A DNA stretch of 64,000 nt from Gavia stellata (Eukaryota; Chordata; Aves; Gaviiformes; Gaviidae): NCBI RefSeq assembly GCF_030936135.1, contig NC_082603.1, positions 29,327,236-29,391,235 on the forward strand, in the 5' to 3' direction. Shown one piece after another: positions 1-9,947 of the stretch. The translations under genes and the position numbers were made by a program. The notes under the pieces were generated by a model that did no database searches, was not told where the DNA came from, and was given only the letters and a program-made list of their open reading frames with translations. The number at the start of each line of letters is the position of its first letter. The stretch's first letter is position 1.

Positions 1-160
1 GAAGTGGGCAATCAGCACCGAGCAGCAGTCTTACCTCTCCAAGCCATGTCAACCTGTCTCCAAATACAGTCCCAGATTTTTCTTACTCAAGCAGTGAGGA
101 TGAGTTCTATGATGCTGATGAATTCTATCAGAGCAGTTCTTCCCCAAAGCGATGTATGGA
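1..160 (+). CDS. OSBPL9: OSBPL9 exon (partial at left edge), Ser-rich linker
   Basis: Reading frame starts at base 3 and runs open from the window edge. It encodes a Ser/Pro-rich stretch, then [19 protein letters not shown]. Donor GTAAGT at 161; ends phase 2 (GA, completing GAT with the next exon). Confidence 0.92.
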
Positions 161-3100
161 GTAAGTAGCTGAAATTATGCAGTGCATGCTGAATACAATT
201 TTTATCTACAAGGGCATGGCTTGTCTGCTTGTAGAAGTTAGTTAAGCTAAATAAGTGAATAAGCTACACTGGCATTAAAAAAAAACCAAAACAACAAACC
301 CAAACAAAAAAAAATGCGGGGGAGGCAAAAAAGCCACTCTGTGTAACAGAATAAGATTACCCCCTCTCCCAGCACAGTCGTCTGTAAGGGATACAGTTTC
401 CTCCTCTGCTCCTTCCCGTTTCATCAGGTATATATGTTGACAAAACTCTAACATAAACCAAACTTGGGAAGCCACCAGCTCAGAGATACAATCTGAGACC
501 ATGGTCTATTTCACATACGTTTGTTGCAGCTTTTGGTAAATAACCAATTCCCTCTCACATTTACTAAAAGAAATTTTTTGAAGTTGACTACCTTTCCCCA
601 AAATCTCTATTTACTCTCCTTTTTTATTAATTGGAAAATTAATTTTAAGAGATGCAACATATTTTAAAGAGGAATTTTCATCTGGTTTATGCTTTCAGGT
701 GTTACTATCTTAGACTGCAGGCTTTCCCATTTGTTCAGCTACAGTCCATTTTAAGTTTTCTGTGAATTAGCATGCAGCGCATATATTAATGTCTATTAGT
801 AAACTCCTTAGGGAATTGATGTCTATGTATATCAAATTATAATAATGTGGTCTGAGTTAGTTCATTGTGAATTGTGAGAATGTATGACTCTTCCTCAGTT
901 CTTCAGGGTCTGCTGCGGTCCTAACTCGGAGCAGCACAGGAAGCAGTCTGAAACGTCCAGATACCACAGAGTCCCTCAATTCTTCCATGTCTAATGGGAC
1001 AAATGATGCTGGTAAGTGGACTGCGTGAACTTTCAGTAAGGAGTTCTTGATTGTTAATCTGAGTGTAAACTGTGTCTAAATATATATATATGATCATATA
1101 TATATATATGTCAGGGTACTTCTGGAAAATAGAAAATCTACTGTTTCTTTATTATGGGAAGATTGTTGAACTGTAGGATTTAAAAACCTGACTTTTAAGA
1201 ATAAGACCTTTTTGGCAGCCAATATATATGCTAATTAAATACAGTCTGTCTTTTGGAGGTTTAGAGAAAAAGAAAAGCAATTTGGTCTTTCTAGATCTCT
1301 TCGATCCTCCGGATGATCGAGATGATGATGGGGAAGGAGAATCAGTGGAAGAACATAAGAGTGTTATTATGCATCTATTGTCACAAGTTAGATTAGGAAT
1401 GGATCTAACAAAGGTAAACTTGCTGGTTGTTCATGGGGAAGGGAGGGAGAGTAAACCCTTAATTCTGTGTAAATCAGTTTGATGTTAAAGTAATAATTTA
1501 ACTGTATATTTGTTCTAAGGGCTAGTTAAGCTATAATCTCGTTAGCTTTTTTTTTAATTGGAGTTGCTACTGGGAGGGGAAAAAGGAATGCAGAATAAAT
1601 ATATCCAACTGCTAAGATCTGTTTGGGAAAATAGTTTGCTATGGAAAGTAGCTATTTGTTCTCCTTGAAGCTGATCCTTGGAGTGCCTGTAAAGTTGGGG
1701 TAAGAGGAATGCTGTACACAGTAGTAATGTTTCTCCATGCAGTAATAATGTCCCTCCTGTCTTTAGCTTCCTAGAAGAAAGGGACCTACAAGATCCCAGT
1801 GTATGGTGACATTCAATAAGACATAAATAAAATAAAAGGGGGAATTAAGAATATAGTGAAATGCTTTGCTTAATTGGGATCTTGTTGAATAAGTTGCTTT
1901 GGTATTTTAAAATGCTACATGTACGTCTGGCAAGTAGAGAGTTGGATTTTTCGTGAATGTGATTCGTGTTGGTGTCTGTCTTAAGGTTGAATGAACAGCA
2001 TTCTGAAGGTGTTGATCTTTCTAGGCAGCTTGGTTAAATTTAAACAAGTAATTCCAGATAGAAAAAGAGTAGGAGATGTCAATCCTATCTTTAGTTTCTT
2101 TAAGTGGATGACTTTAACTGTCCAGTCTGGAACTCACAATAGACAATAAAAAGATAAACTTAAAACTTTTCTGGAGAAATAGCCAGCAGCTCACAAGCAA
2201 ACTACAGAAGGTTTTTGGCAGTTCTGAATAGGAATTGATCCAAAATGTGTCTGTTTGGGGAACTCCTGGAATAGTTGAAAATTACTGATCTCAACTTAAG
2301 CTGCCAAGAAGCATCATGAGCGTGCATCTTTGTCTGCATCACTTTAGTCATCAACAGTAATCAACACCGCTTCCAACAGTGGTCTATACCACACTGAAGC
2401 AGACAGCAGATCCACAAGAATGGAACCTGCAAATGCTGTTTGGGAAGAAAAGCAGTAGGGAAGAGATTAACCTTTATCTTGATAGAGAGGCATAGAAGAG
2501 GATGTGACTACATGGAATGAGATTTTAACCATAACTGAAAACTGACAGTCTACATATAGATGAAATTAAATAATCAGTGCTACTGTAATTAAGAACAGCT
2601 TTTGATAAGTTTGGCCATGCAGTTGCATATGCTCTAAGTAGGACTAGAACATACGTAAGACAAGAGACAGTTCCTCTTAAACCTTTGGTTTTGTAGAAGA
2701 TGCCAACTGACCCGCATGTGTCAGAACTCATTGGTGAGTTTGGGAACACAATCAGCTTACAGGCACACAAAGTCTTGGGTGCTCTGTATGCTATTTACAG
2801 TTAGTATGTAGAATGCTTTTGTGCAGGATGTTAAAGTATCTTGATTTAGAAGAGTTGTTTTTCGTCACCCAGGTGGTTCTTCCAACTTTTATCCTGGAAA
2901 GAAGATCACTGTTGGAAATGTATGCTGACTTTTTTGCACATCCGGACTTATTTGTCAGGTATTTGATTTTTAAAGTAGAGAATTAACTGGTTCTCATATT
3001 GTTTATGGCCCATGTGGGCTGCCAAAAGTAAGTTGGTAGTTTTGAAGAATATTACTTGGGTTTCAATCTAAACTTGAAAAATAGTCAAAGTAGTGAAACT

Positions 3101-6100
3101 TCTACTTGTAAAACAACCAAACATCCAAAAAGCTTTCCTGTATTTGAGGTACCTGCTTGTATTTCATCTTGCCTATCCTTCTTTTCTCTGTTTTGGCCCA
3201 TGTAGCATTAGTGACCAGAAGGATCCAAAGGAACGAATGGTTCAAGTGGTTAAATGGTACCTCTCAGCTTTTCATGCAGGAAGAAAAGGGTCAGTTGCTA
3301 AAAAGCCTTACAATCCCATTTTGGGCGAAATCTTCCGATGTCATTGGGTGTTACCAGGCACTGAAGGTGAAGATGACATGGTTAGTTTTCTTGTGGTATG
3401 TTTTTTTGGTGCCTAGGATGCATGCAAGTAATTCCCGAAGCTTTATTAATTTGCTGACTGAAATGGCTTATGCTGTGTAGCAAAATCGACAAACTGTGGC
3501 AATTTCTTAACTGATTTTTCCCCTCATCCTTCCTCCTTTTCTTTGGGCAGAAGTTTAAAATACCTTGCACAACAGAATTTGAGCTATTAGTTTTTTAAGA
3601 ACTATTTGACATGTTGAAAATGTTCTCTTGTTCCTGAACTGTTTCACAGCACTGAGTATGAATTCCTTTCTTTCCAAAGTTCCGATTTTTATTTTTTTTT
3701 AATTTCTCTAAACACTTGAGTTTTTAACAGTGGGGTTTCTTTTCCTCACTTACAACCTAGAAAGCAATGCAATTTCTCCAGTATATTTAATTATCCTTTT
3801 AAAATCTTTTTGTATACTTCTGAAGTTTGGATTCTGAGCTTGGATAATGTGTTAGTTGTACATCTGTGTCTGGTCGCTACTCTTCCTTTTGTACTTTGTA
3901 GGAGTATGTCTGGTGAAGTGAAGGACACAGTAACAGTAGTGCCACTCTCATAATCTGAATTCATCTCCCAGTGTATCAGCTTTTCTCTTATTTGCCCAAG
4001 TTTCAATGAGACTTGAGGATTAATCAGACTTATGCACATGAACCATAGTCAACCCAGTGCCTCGCCGATTCTAGAGAAAAGCTCTAGCGCTTGCAGTGCA
4101 GCCTGGTGGTGGGGGGGGTGTTGTTGGTTTTCTTTTTTCTTTTTTTTTTTTTTCTTTTTTTTTTTTTTAACATCTCATTTAGGCTTCTCACCTTGGGAAG
4201 TTGCAAACGATGATGTGGGAAGTGCTGTTGTGAGATACTTTGTGTAGCCTCAGTGTAGTATATCTAAACATAATAGTTTAGGTATAAAACATGTATTTTT
4301 CCCATTTAATTTGCTTTTCTCTCCCCTGGTTAGTTGCTCAAATCTTCTTCTTGTTTCTGAGATGCATGTTTGGACTCCTGTTTGCTGGCATAAAGACCAT
4401 ATTGTATTTGTGCTTCCTTTGCTTCTAATGATGACTTTTCGTGATTTGCCACGGGAAATGAATGTTGTTTTATGGCTTTGTGATACATATAATCTGGTCA
4501 TTATTAATACGCATATCAGACTTTATCAGAAGCAAAAATGAAAACTATTCATGCCACCCATTTCTTATTAGTTAATAAGAAATTAAGTGGATTTAAGTAT
4601 TACTTTGTAATTGGGTTTATACCTGACCTTTTCAGTTTAACTGTTGTATTTGGGGGCATCTCCCCAAATACGTTTATACTTAAAAACAAGAGTGTAGAAG
4701 CTGCATGTTATTTAGAAAGCATCATAATTTTAGGAGTAAGGAGTTACTCCCCATCAAATTAGCAAACTGACAAATACGTTAAAATCACTGCAATACATTT
4801 TTAGAAGCCTTTAAACATGGAAGCAACTTCTTTTGGAAGCATCCAGTGTTTTGTAAACACTGTCAGTGACGAAAATCCTCTCTACTGTCATGCAGGAGCC
4901 AGTTTCAGAAGGACCAGTTCCTTGGGTCAGTAAAGGCAGTGTAACGTTTGTGGCAGAGCAGGTCTCTCATCATCCTCCAAGTAAGTGGACAATAACTTTG
5001 CTAAGGGAGATAGCATCTGGATAGGAGCAACAGTGAAGTCAGCTCTTGGTTTAAATTTTGGACTTACGTTTTCTTTCCAAATTTAAAAGCTGAAGGTTTT
5101 CTCTATAAACTGTTTTTGTGAGAAACAAATTGCAAACTCTGTTGCCATGTAAGTGTGAGGCACTTTGAGATATTTCCTGATGAATGCATTTGGAAACAAT
5201 AGTATTAATGTCTCATGCTGCTATTTTTAATACTTTTTTCTTCAGTTTCAGCATTTTACGCAGAGTGTTTTAGCAAGAGGATACAGTTCAATGCTCACAT
5301 ATGGACCAAGTCAAAATTCTTAGGAATGTCTATTGGGGTTCATAACATAGGGCAAGGTATGTGTGTGCAAATTTAACAATAGAAGATAACTTTACATTCT
5401 GCAACTAGAATTTTTGCAGAAATTATTTAAAGCATCCTATTAAACATAAGGAATGTTTGATTTTATGTAACTTGAGCTTATGTATCTAGGAATCAGTGAT
5501 TCCTTCTGCACACCTGGTGTGCTGAAATCATGTAGGGCCCAGTTTTTCACGTAAACACAACTCTCCCTGCCTTCTCTGGAAACTAGGCATTCTCAGCATC
5601 TAAATACAGCTCTTCACCTTTCCTTTTTATGGTACCTGTTTTTAGTGAATTATTTCAGGAGATCATTATGAAAAGTTATGTAGAGGTTTTGCTGGAGGTT
5701 TTTTAAATATATTTTTATTTTTCTTTGATAGGATGTGTCACATGCCTAGATTATGATGAACACTATATTTTGACCTTTCCTAATGGTTATGGAAGGCAAG
5801 TAAATGCTCTATTTGGTATTTTCATTTTTAGTGCCTTGTAATAGTTCATGCTTAATATTTATCAGTTAAAAGGTTATAAATATATATATATATTTATAAT
5901 TGCAGGTCTATTCTCACTGTGCCGTGGATAGAACTTGGTGGAGAATGCAGTATTAATTGCTCAAAGACAGGTTATAATGCTTCCATCGTCTTCCACACAA
6001 AACCATTTTATGGAGGAAAGAAGCACAGAATTACAGCTGAGATTTTGTAAGCAGTTTTCTTCAGTTAATCTCACTTCTTCTCTACTTAAATGCTGACAGT

Positions 6101-8234
6101 GTTTTTTCAAGACAGTCAGGAGTGTAAAATATTGGAACAGCTACACCCAATAACTTAGCTCATGATTACCTGTCACGGGATGCCATTTTATAGCCAAGAT
6201 TTGTGCGAGGAAACCTGCATAGGCCTGCATCTTACCCTGTCCTGCTTGAAAACATTCTCAGCTGTTGACCAAAAGGAATTTAAATTTTCACTCCTGAATT
6301 ATCCGAAAGGTCTTCATCATTATTTCTCCTAAAAATTAAAATACTGAAGCAAGCCTTGTAATAATGCTGTTTGTAGCGTGTCATTAAAGCTCTGCTGCAG
6401 ACTTGTACATACTTATTTATACCTGTGGTTTGGTGGATTATGGTTAGACCCTGTGGACATGCCCAGAGCAGAGAATCAGTGGAGATTCTCATCTTATTTG
6501 GAGATCTGCTGGAACGTCAGTAAGTGATGCTGACAAAATGAGGTCCACAACTTGGTTTTAAATCATTTCTTGACACACATTGATAGACGTCATTTGTGAA
6601 CTAGTGTTTGTGTTTCCCAGTAGTCTGGGGAAGAAGCTTTTGAGTTTGTGAAACCTTTTTAAGCTTAAACTTACCCCTCTAAATCTGTTTCGAAAGCCTG
6701 TAACTAGTTTCCTAAACTCTAAATGCAGATACAGCCCTAAGGCAAGACCTGTCTTACCCTGGAACAGCACTTCGTTTTAAGGTTTATCCAGTTGAACTAA
6801 TTCATGCAAAATTTCTCACTTGTGAACAGAACCCTCATCTTTTCTGTATTGGTGATGGACATTTTAAGGGCTGATAGAAAACACTGTACAGCATCTAGGA
6901 TAAAGTTTTGATCCTTTAGGGTATTTCAGTTACTGTAATACAACTGAGAAATGACTGTTTCTTTCTATTTAGTTCTCCTAATGACAAGAAACCCTTCTGC
7001 TCAATTGAAGGAGAATGGAATGGTGTCATGTATGCCAAATACACAACAGGGGTAAAGCAGCTTTTTTTTTTTCCTTTTCATCAGAAATGGAAGATTGTGC
7101 TTAAAATTTTTCTTTTTTTTGAACAAAAAATTAATTCCAATTAGTTGGGAACTTCTATGAAGCTGCCCAGATGATCACATGAATGCTGAATTCAGGATAA
7201 AACTTGTGAATTTACTTTGTTTCATTTATTTTTAAGGTAACTTGATTTTTATGGCAAGAACAGCACCTAAAGGATGATGTTTTTTATGTATTTCCTGACA
7301 ACCAGTGTACTAGAGTGTGAGGGTATATAAATTTTAAGTTTTAGATATAGAACTGATTTTTTTTTTTTTTTTTTTTAAATCTCACTCTCTAGGAGAATGT
7401 TGTCTTTATAGATACCAAGAAAATGCCTACAATTAAGAAGAAGGTAAGGAAATTGGAGGACCAAGACGACTTTGAGTCTCGCTGGTAAGAACTTTAATTA
7501 AATGGGCAAATTAAGACTTTTTTTTTTTTAGTTAGACCCAAGTTGGCAGTGCATAGTCTGGCTAATGGTACAAGTGTACTGAACTGTGCTCCTCATTAGC
7601 CTTTGCTGCAGGACAGAGCCAAGGTACAAGCAGGTTGGGGTTTTAATGGGGAAGAGGAGACCTGTAGCTCTTGGTCACATCCTCATTGGGACCAAATGTT
7701 CCAGGGAGGTCCAGAGGGTTTCACTGCAGCCTCCCCACTCCTCGCACTAGACAGTGCAGTTGTGGTTTAATAATATATCGGGGGGTTTCTGCCCTTTTGA
7801 TAAAGTGAGACCTACCTTAATTCAAACAAGTATTGGTGACTAGTAGCCAGTAATACGTTTCTACAGCCTCGTAGCACTTTGCTTCTATAAAGCAGTCTCC
7901 ATTCAAATTTCTTTTTTAAGCTTATGGAAAGATGTAACCTACAACTTAAAAATTAGAGACATCGATGCAGCCACAGCTGCAAAGCACGCACTTGAAGAAA
8001 GACAAAGAGCTGAAGCCAGAGCCAGAAAGGAGAATGAGACCTCATGGGAAACAAGGGTGAGCTTTATTCGAACAGTGTAAATGCCCTCTAACCTGTAGCA
8101 TTTGTTCCTTTCCAGCTGAGTCATAAAAAGTTTACATCTGTTTATTCCCTTTTTTCTAGTTATTCCATGAAGACGGAGAATGCTGGGTTTATGATGAGCC
8201 GCTGCTGAAACGACTTGCTGCCAGTAAACATTAA
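1..8234 (+). CDS. OSBPL9: Oxysterol-binding protein-like 9 (ORP9), C-terminal part, 13 exons, open at left edge
   Basis: OSBP-related protein 9 carries lipids (sterol, PI4P, PS) between ER and Golgi/endosomal membranes. Thirteen exons (1-160, 899-1011, 1295-1413, 2873-2958, 3206-3380, 4896-4980, 5246-5356, 5732-5795, 5906-6046, 6973-7051, 7393-7484, 7921-8056, 8160-8234) join in one frame to 477 codons plus TAA at 8232-8234; human ORP9 has about 736 residues, so the PH domain and FFAT motif lie left of the window. The fragment starts in a Ser-rich linker with the acidic [12 protein letters not shown] motif, then enters the OSBP-related domain; the family signature EQVSHHPP is at fragment residues 238-245 (exon 4896-4980). 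The C-terminus ends [10 protein letters not shown]. Assignment to OSBPL9 rather than OSBPL10/11 rests on sequence identity and adjacency to NRDC. One intron (5796-5905) has a GC donor. The gene converges on NRDC. Confidence 0.96.
899..1011 (+). CDS. OSBPL9: OSBPL9 exon, linker
   Basis: Acceptor TTCCTCAG ends at 898; donor GTAAGT at 1012. Encodes a Ser/Thr-rich segment containing [17 protein letters not shown], recognisable as the ORP9 linker. Confidence 0.92.
1077..1110. repeat. (TA)n with palindromic centre
   Basis: TA repeat on both sides of a central TGATCA, so the whole tract is nearly self-complementary. It lies in an OSBPL9 intron 65 bp past a splice donor. Confidence 0.85.
1295..1413 (+). 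CDS. OSBPL9: OSBPL9 exon, start of lipid-binding domain
   Basis: Acceptor TTTCTAG ends at 1294; donor GTAAAC at 1414. Encodes acidic [20 protein letters not shown], then [17 protein letters not shown], the first helix of the ORP lipid-binding domain (lid region). Confidence 0.95.
1414..2872 (+). other. OSBPL9: OSBPL9 intron, nothing else seen
   Basis: About 1.5 kb of AT-rich intronic sequence with only short shadow ORFs and no repeat that I recognise. Confidence 0.7.
2873..2958 (+). CDS. OSBPL9: OSBPL9 exon
   Basis: Acceptor CACCCAG ends at 2872; donor GTATTT at 2959. Encodes [20 protein letters not shown] and the start of the HPDLFV block. Confidence 0.95.
3206..3380 (+). CDS. OSBPL9: OSBPL9 exon
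   Basis: Acceptor CATGTAG ends at 3205; donor GTTAGT at 3381. Encodes the conserved block with [20 protein letters not shown] and PYNPILGE, a hallmark of OSBP-related domains. Ends in phase 0. Confidence 0.96.
3381..4895 (+). other. OSBPL9: OSBPL9 intron
   Basis: About 1.5 kb; starts with a GTTAGT donor and contains the T-rich tract at 4104-4169. No gene or known mobile element seen. Confidence 0.7.
4104..4169. repeat. G-rich then T-rich low-complexity tract
   Basis: A short GGTGG/G-run leads into nearly 50 bases of interrupted poly(T) in an OSBPL9 intron. No flanking element was recognised, so it need not be a retroposon tail. Confidence 0.7.
4896..4980 (+). CDS. OSBPL9: OSBPL9 exon carrying the EQVSHHPP signature
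   Basis: Acceptor TCATGCAG ends at 4895; donor GTAAGT at 4981. Encodes [15 protein letters not shown] followed by EQVSHHPP, the OSBP family fingerprint whose histidine pair contacts the PI4P head group. Confidence 0.97.
5246..5356 (+). CDS. OSBPL9: OSBPL9 exon
   Basis: Acceptor TTCTTCAG ends at 5245; donor GTATGT at 5357. Encodes [20 protein letters not shown] and the [16 protein letters not shown] block of the beta barrel. Confidence 0.96.
5732..5795 (+). CDS. OSBPL9: OSBPL9 exon with a GC splice donor
   Basis: Acceptor TTTGATAG ends at 5731. Encodes [20 protein letters not shown]. The exon must end at GGAAG (5795) to keep frame with the next exon; the intron then starts GCAAGT, a GC-AG intron. 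Confidence 0.94.
5876..5900. repeat. (TA)n at OSBPL9 splice acceptor
   Basis: A TA dinucleotide run occupies the place where a polypyrimidine tract is expected, directly before the AG at 5904-5905. Confidence 0.85.
5906..6046 (+). CDS. OSBPL9: OSBPL9 exon
   Basis: Acceptor ATTGCAG ends at 5905, preceded by a TA repeat instead of a pyrimidine tract. Donor GTAAGC at 6047. Encodes [20 protein letters not shown] and the [18 protein letters not shown] block. Confidence 0.96.
6047..6972 (+). other. OSBPL9: OSBPL9 intron, nothing else seen
   Basis: About 0.9 kb with no recognised repeat and no coding signal on either strand beyond short chance ORFs. Confidence 0.7.
6973..7051 (+). CDS. OSBPL9: OSBPL9 exon
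   Basis: Acceptor CTATTTAG ends at 6972; donor GTAAAG at 7052. Encodes [20 protein letters not shown], containing the conserved [11 protein letters not shown] motif. Confidence 0.96.
7393..7484 (+). CDS. OSBPL9: OSBPL9 exon
   Basis: Acceptor CTCTCTAG ends at 7392; donor GTAAGA at 7485. Encodes [20 protein letters not shown] and the [10 protein letters not shown] block. Confidence 0.95.
7921..8056 (+). CDS. OSBPL9: OSBPL9 exon
   Basis: Acceptor TTTTTTAAG ends at 7920; donor GTGAGC at 8057. Encodes [18 protein letters not shown] and a charged helix rich in Glu/Arg/Ala ending SWETR. Confidence 0.95.
8160..8234 (+). CDS. OSBPL9: OSBPL9 terminal coding exon
   Basis: Acceptor TTTTTCTAG ends at 8159. 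Encodes [20 protein letters not shown] and the last residues ASKH, stop TAA at 8232-8234. Confidence 0.96.
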   Translation, partial: LFHEDGECWVYDEPLLKRLAASKH

Positions 8235-8915
8235 GTGGGTTATAAAACCAGAAAACATACAAGCCTTGGCTTAGCAAAGTTTACATCTGATACCAAGATA
8301 GTCATCAGTTATCACGTACGTACCGTTTGGAGAACCCGACCCCTCCAACTACAGTGGTTCCTATCTCAGGGATACTGGACTTACTGATGCAGATAAGCAA
8401 TTAAATGAAACAAGAAATGCCTTGGCTGGGCAGTAACTTATAGTGGACGTGTATTCAGGCTTCAAAGGCAGGCTGTTGGAGCCCGCTTACTGATGCTTCT
8501 AAAGCATGGAGAATCTGGGCCGTGAAGCATATACGCTTTGTATAACCACTGTGAAGGCCGTGGCATTTGGTATCAGTTGCATAATATTCCTGGGTCCTAC
8601 ATATTTAAAAAACAAGAAAGAAAATGCAAGACATCATTTAAATCTAGCTAATGTTTGCAATGTGTAAATATGAGGATTCCTTTGATGGGACAATTTGTTA
8701 GAAAATGCTACGTAAATGTTATCTTCCACCTGTATGATAATCAAATCTTTTGGCATTTCAGTGTCTTGCCCAAAATAACTTTGTTATTTTGAGGTTAAAA
8801 AATGTAACCATAGATAATTCTACTCAATGCATCTTAAAGCTTCATAAAATAGATTTTTTCAAACTTCTCTTATGGACTTTTTATTTATTTCATAATAAAC
8901 CTTTGCACCAAGACT
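8235..8915 (+). other. OSBPL9: OSBPL9 3' UTR with poly(A) signal
   Basis: Non-coding stretch after the OSBPL9 stop. A canonical AATAAA is at 8894-8899, so cleavage is expected about 10-25 bp later; the end given is an estimate. Alternative downstream sites cannot be excluded. Confidence 0.7.
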
Positions 8916-9233
8916 GTTTTTTCAGCTGAGTGATGATCAATTTTTTTATATGTGAAATGTATTAGTATTACTTTTTTTTTCCCCATGGGAATCCTTGCAG
9001 CTAAACCTACTTCTTAAAGTAGTTAATGAACTACTGAAAGGAGCAGAATTTGCAGCACCCACAGTAGATTTTTTCTGGAATCTACATCCAGCCTTGTGTC
9101 TCTACTAGCTCGCCAGCACATCAGGAATCTTTTTGCATTTCTGTGCTTTTGCTTGAAGTTAAATAATGGCTGAGTAAGTAAGTAGCTATATGTGGTGATC
9201 AGACTATTTTTCTTTCCACAATTAAATCTGGCT

Positions 9234-9749
9234 TTTATTTGATCTCATCTCAATTTTGTCTGTGTTGCACATACATACAGAAAAACTAAAAAAAGCAGCG
9301 TGAGATGGAAGCCTTAGGCTTTTTTCCCACCCACCCACTCTGTAACTAACTCCTCCAGGAGAACTGCGCAGTCCTTTCTTTGAGGACCTGTAACTGCCAT
9401 TAAGCGACTGCTACAGCACTGCAGGAACGATGCACAAGACAGTCTGAAGAAAAAGGTGCAGCCCACCCCTTCAGCCGGCTGGTGAGGAGAACAGGGCATC
9501 TTTCTGGTGCTGGGGGAAACTCTCCCTTCGCTCCAGCTAGAAGTCAGGGCTGTGCCTGTTCTTAATGAACGTGGGAGAGGAATGAGGAAAGTTGGCTGGA
9601 AACTTAGATACGGAGGAAGCTTTCCTCAAGTGAGTGGCCACCTTCTTCCCAGCTAACACTACAGCCCCGTTTTAATAAAAATAGGTTTGTAATGTCTATG
9701 TTGCAGAAAGTACCTGTATTACACATCACTGCAGGGCAAGATGTCAATT
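9234..9749 (-). other. NRDC: NRDC 3' UTR with probable poly(A) signal
   Basis: Downstream of the NRDC stop on the minus strand. TTTATT at 9234-9239 reads AATAAA on the minus strand. The short ORFs here look non-coding. The OSBPL9 and NRDC poly(A) signals are only about 335 bp apart, a tail-to-tail arrangement. Confidence 0.55.
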
Positions 9750-9947
9750 TTATTTTAGTATTTTATGGTAAGGGAGAACATTCAGAGTTGACGTGTAAGC
9801 TTTGATGTCCTTGATGGAAGTAACATTAGTCATCAAAGAAGATGGGGGTAAGAAAATAAGATGAGGTATTTCACCAGATGAAGAATTCTGTACTTCTGAG
9901 ACAGCTGTAACCTCTGAGTCCCCTTCATGTTTTCCATATCCAACCAC
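9750..9947 (-). CDS. NRDC: NRDC terminal coding exon
   Basis: Acceptor CTTTTTTCCAG, stop TAA at 9752-9750. Encodes [16 protein letters not shown], a divergent Ser/Glu-rich part, then [19 protein letters not shown], the conserved nardilysin C-terminus. Confidence 0.96.
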   Translation of the reverse strand: MVGYGKHEGDSEVTAVSEVQNSSSGEIPHLIFLPPSSLMTNVTSIKDIKAYTSTLNVLPYHKILK

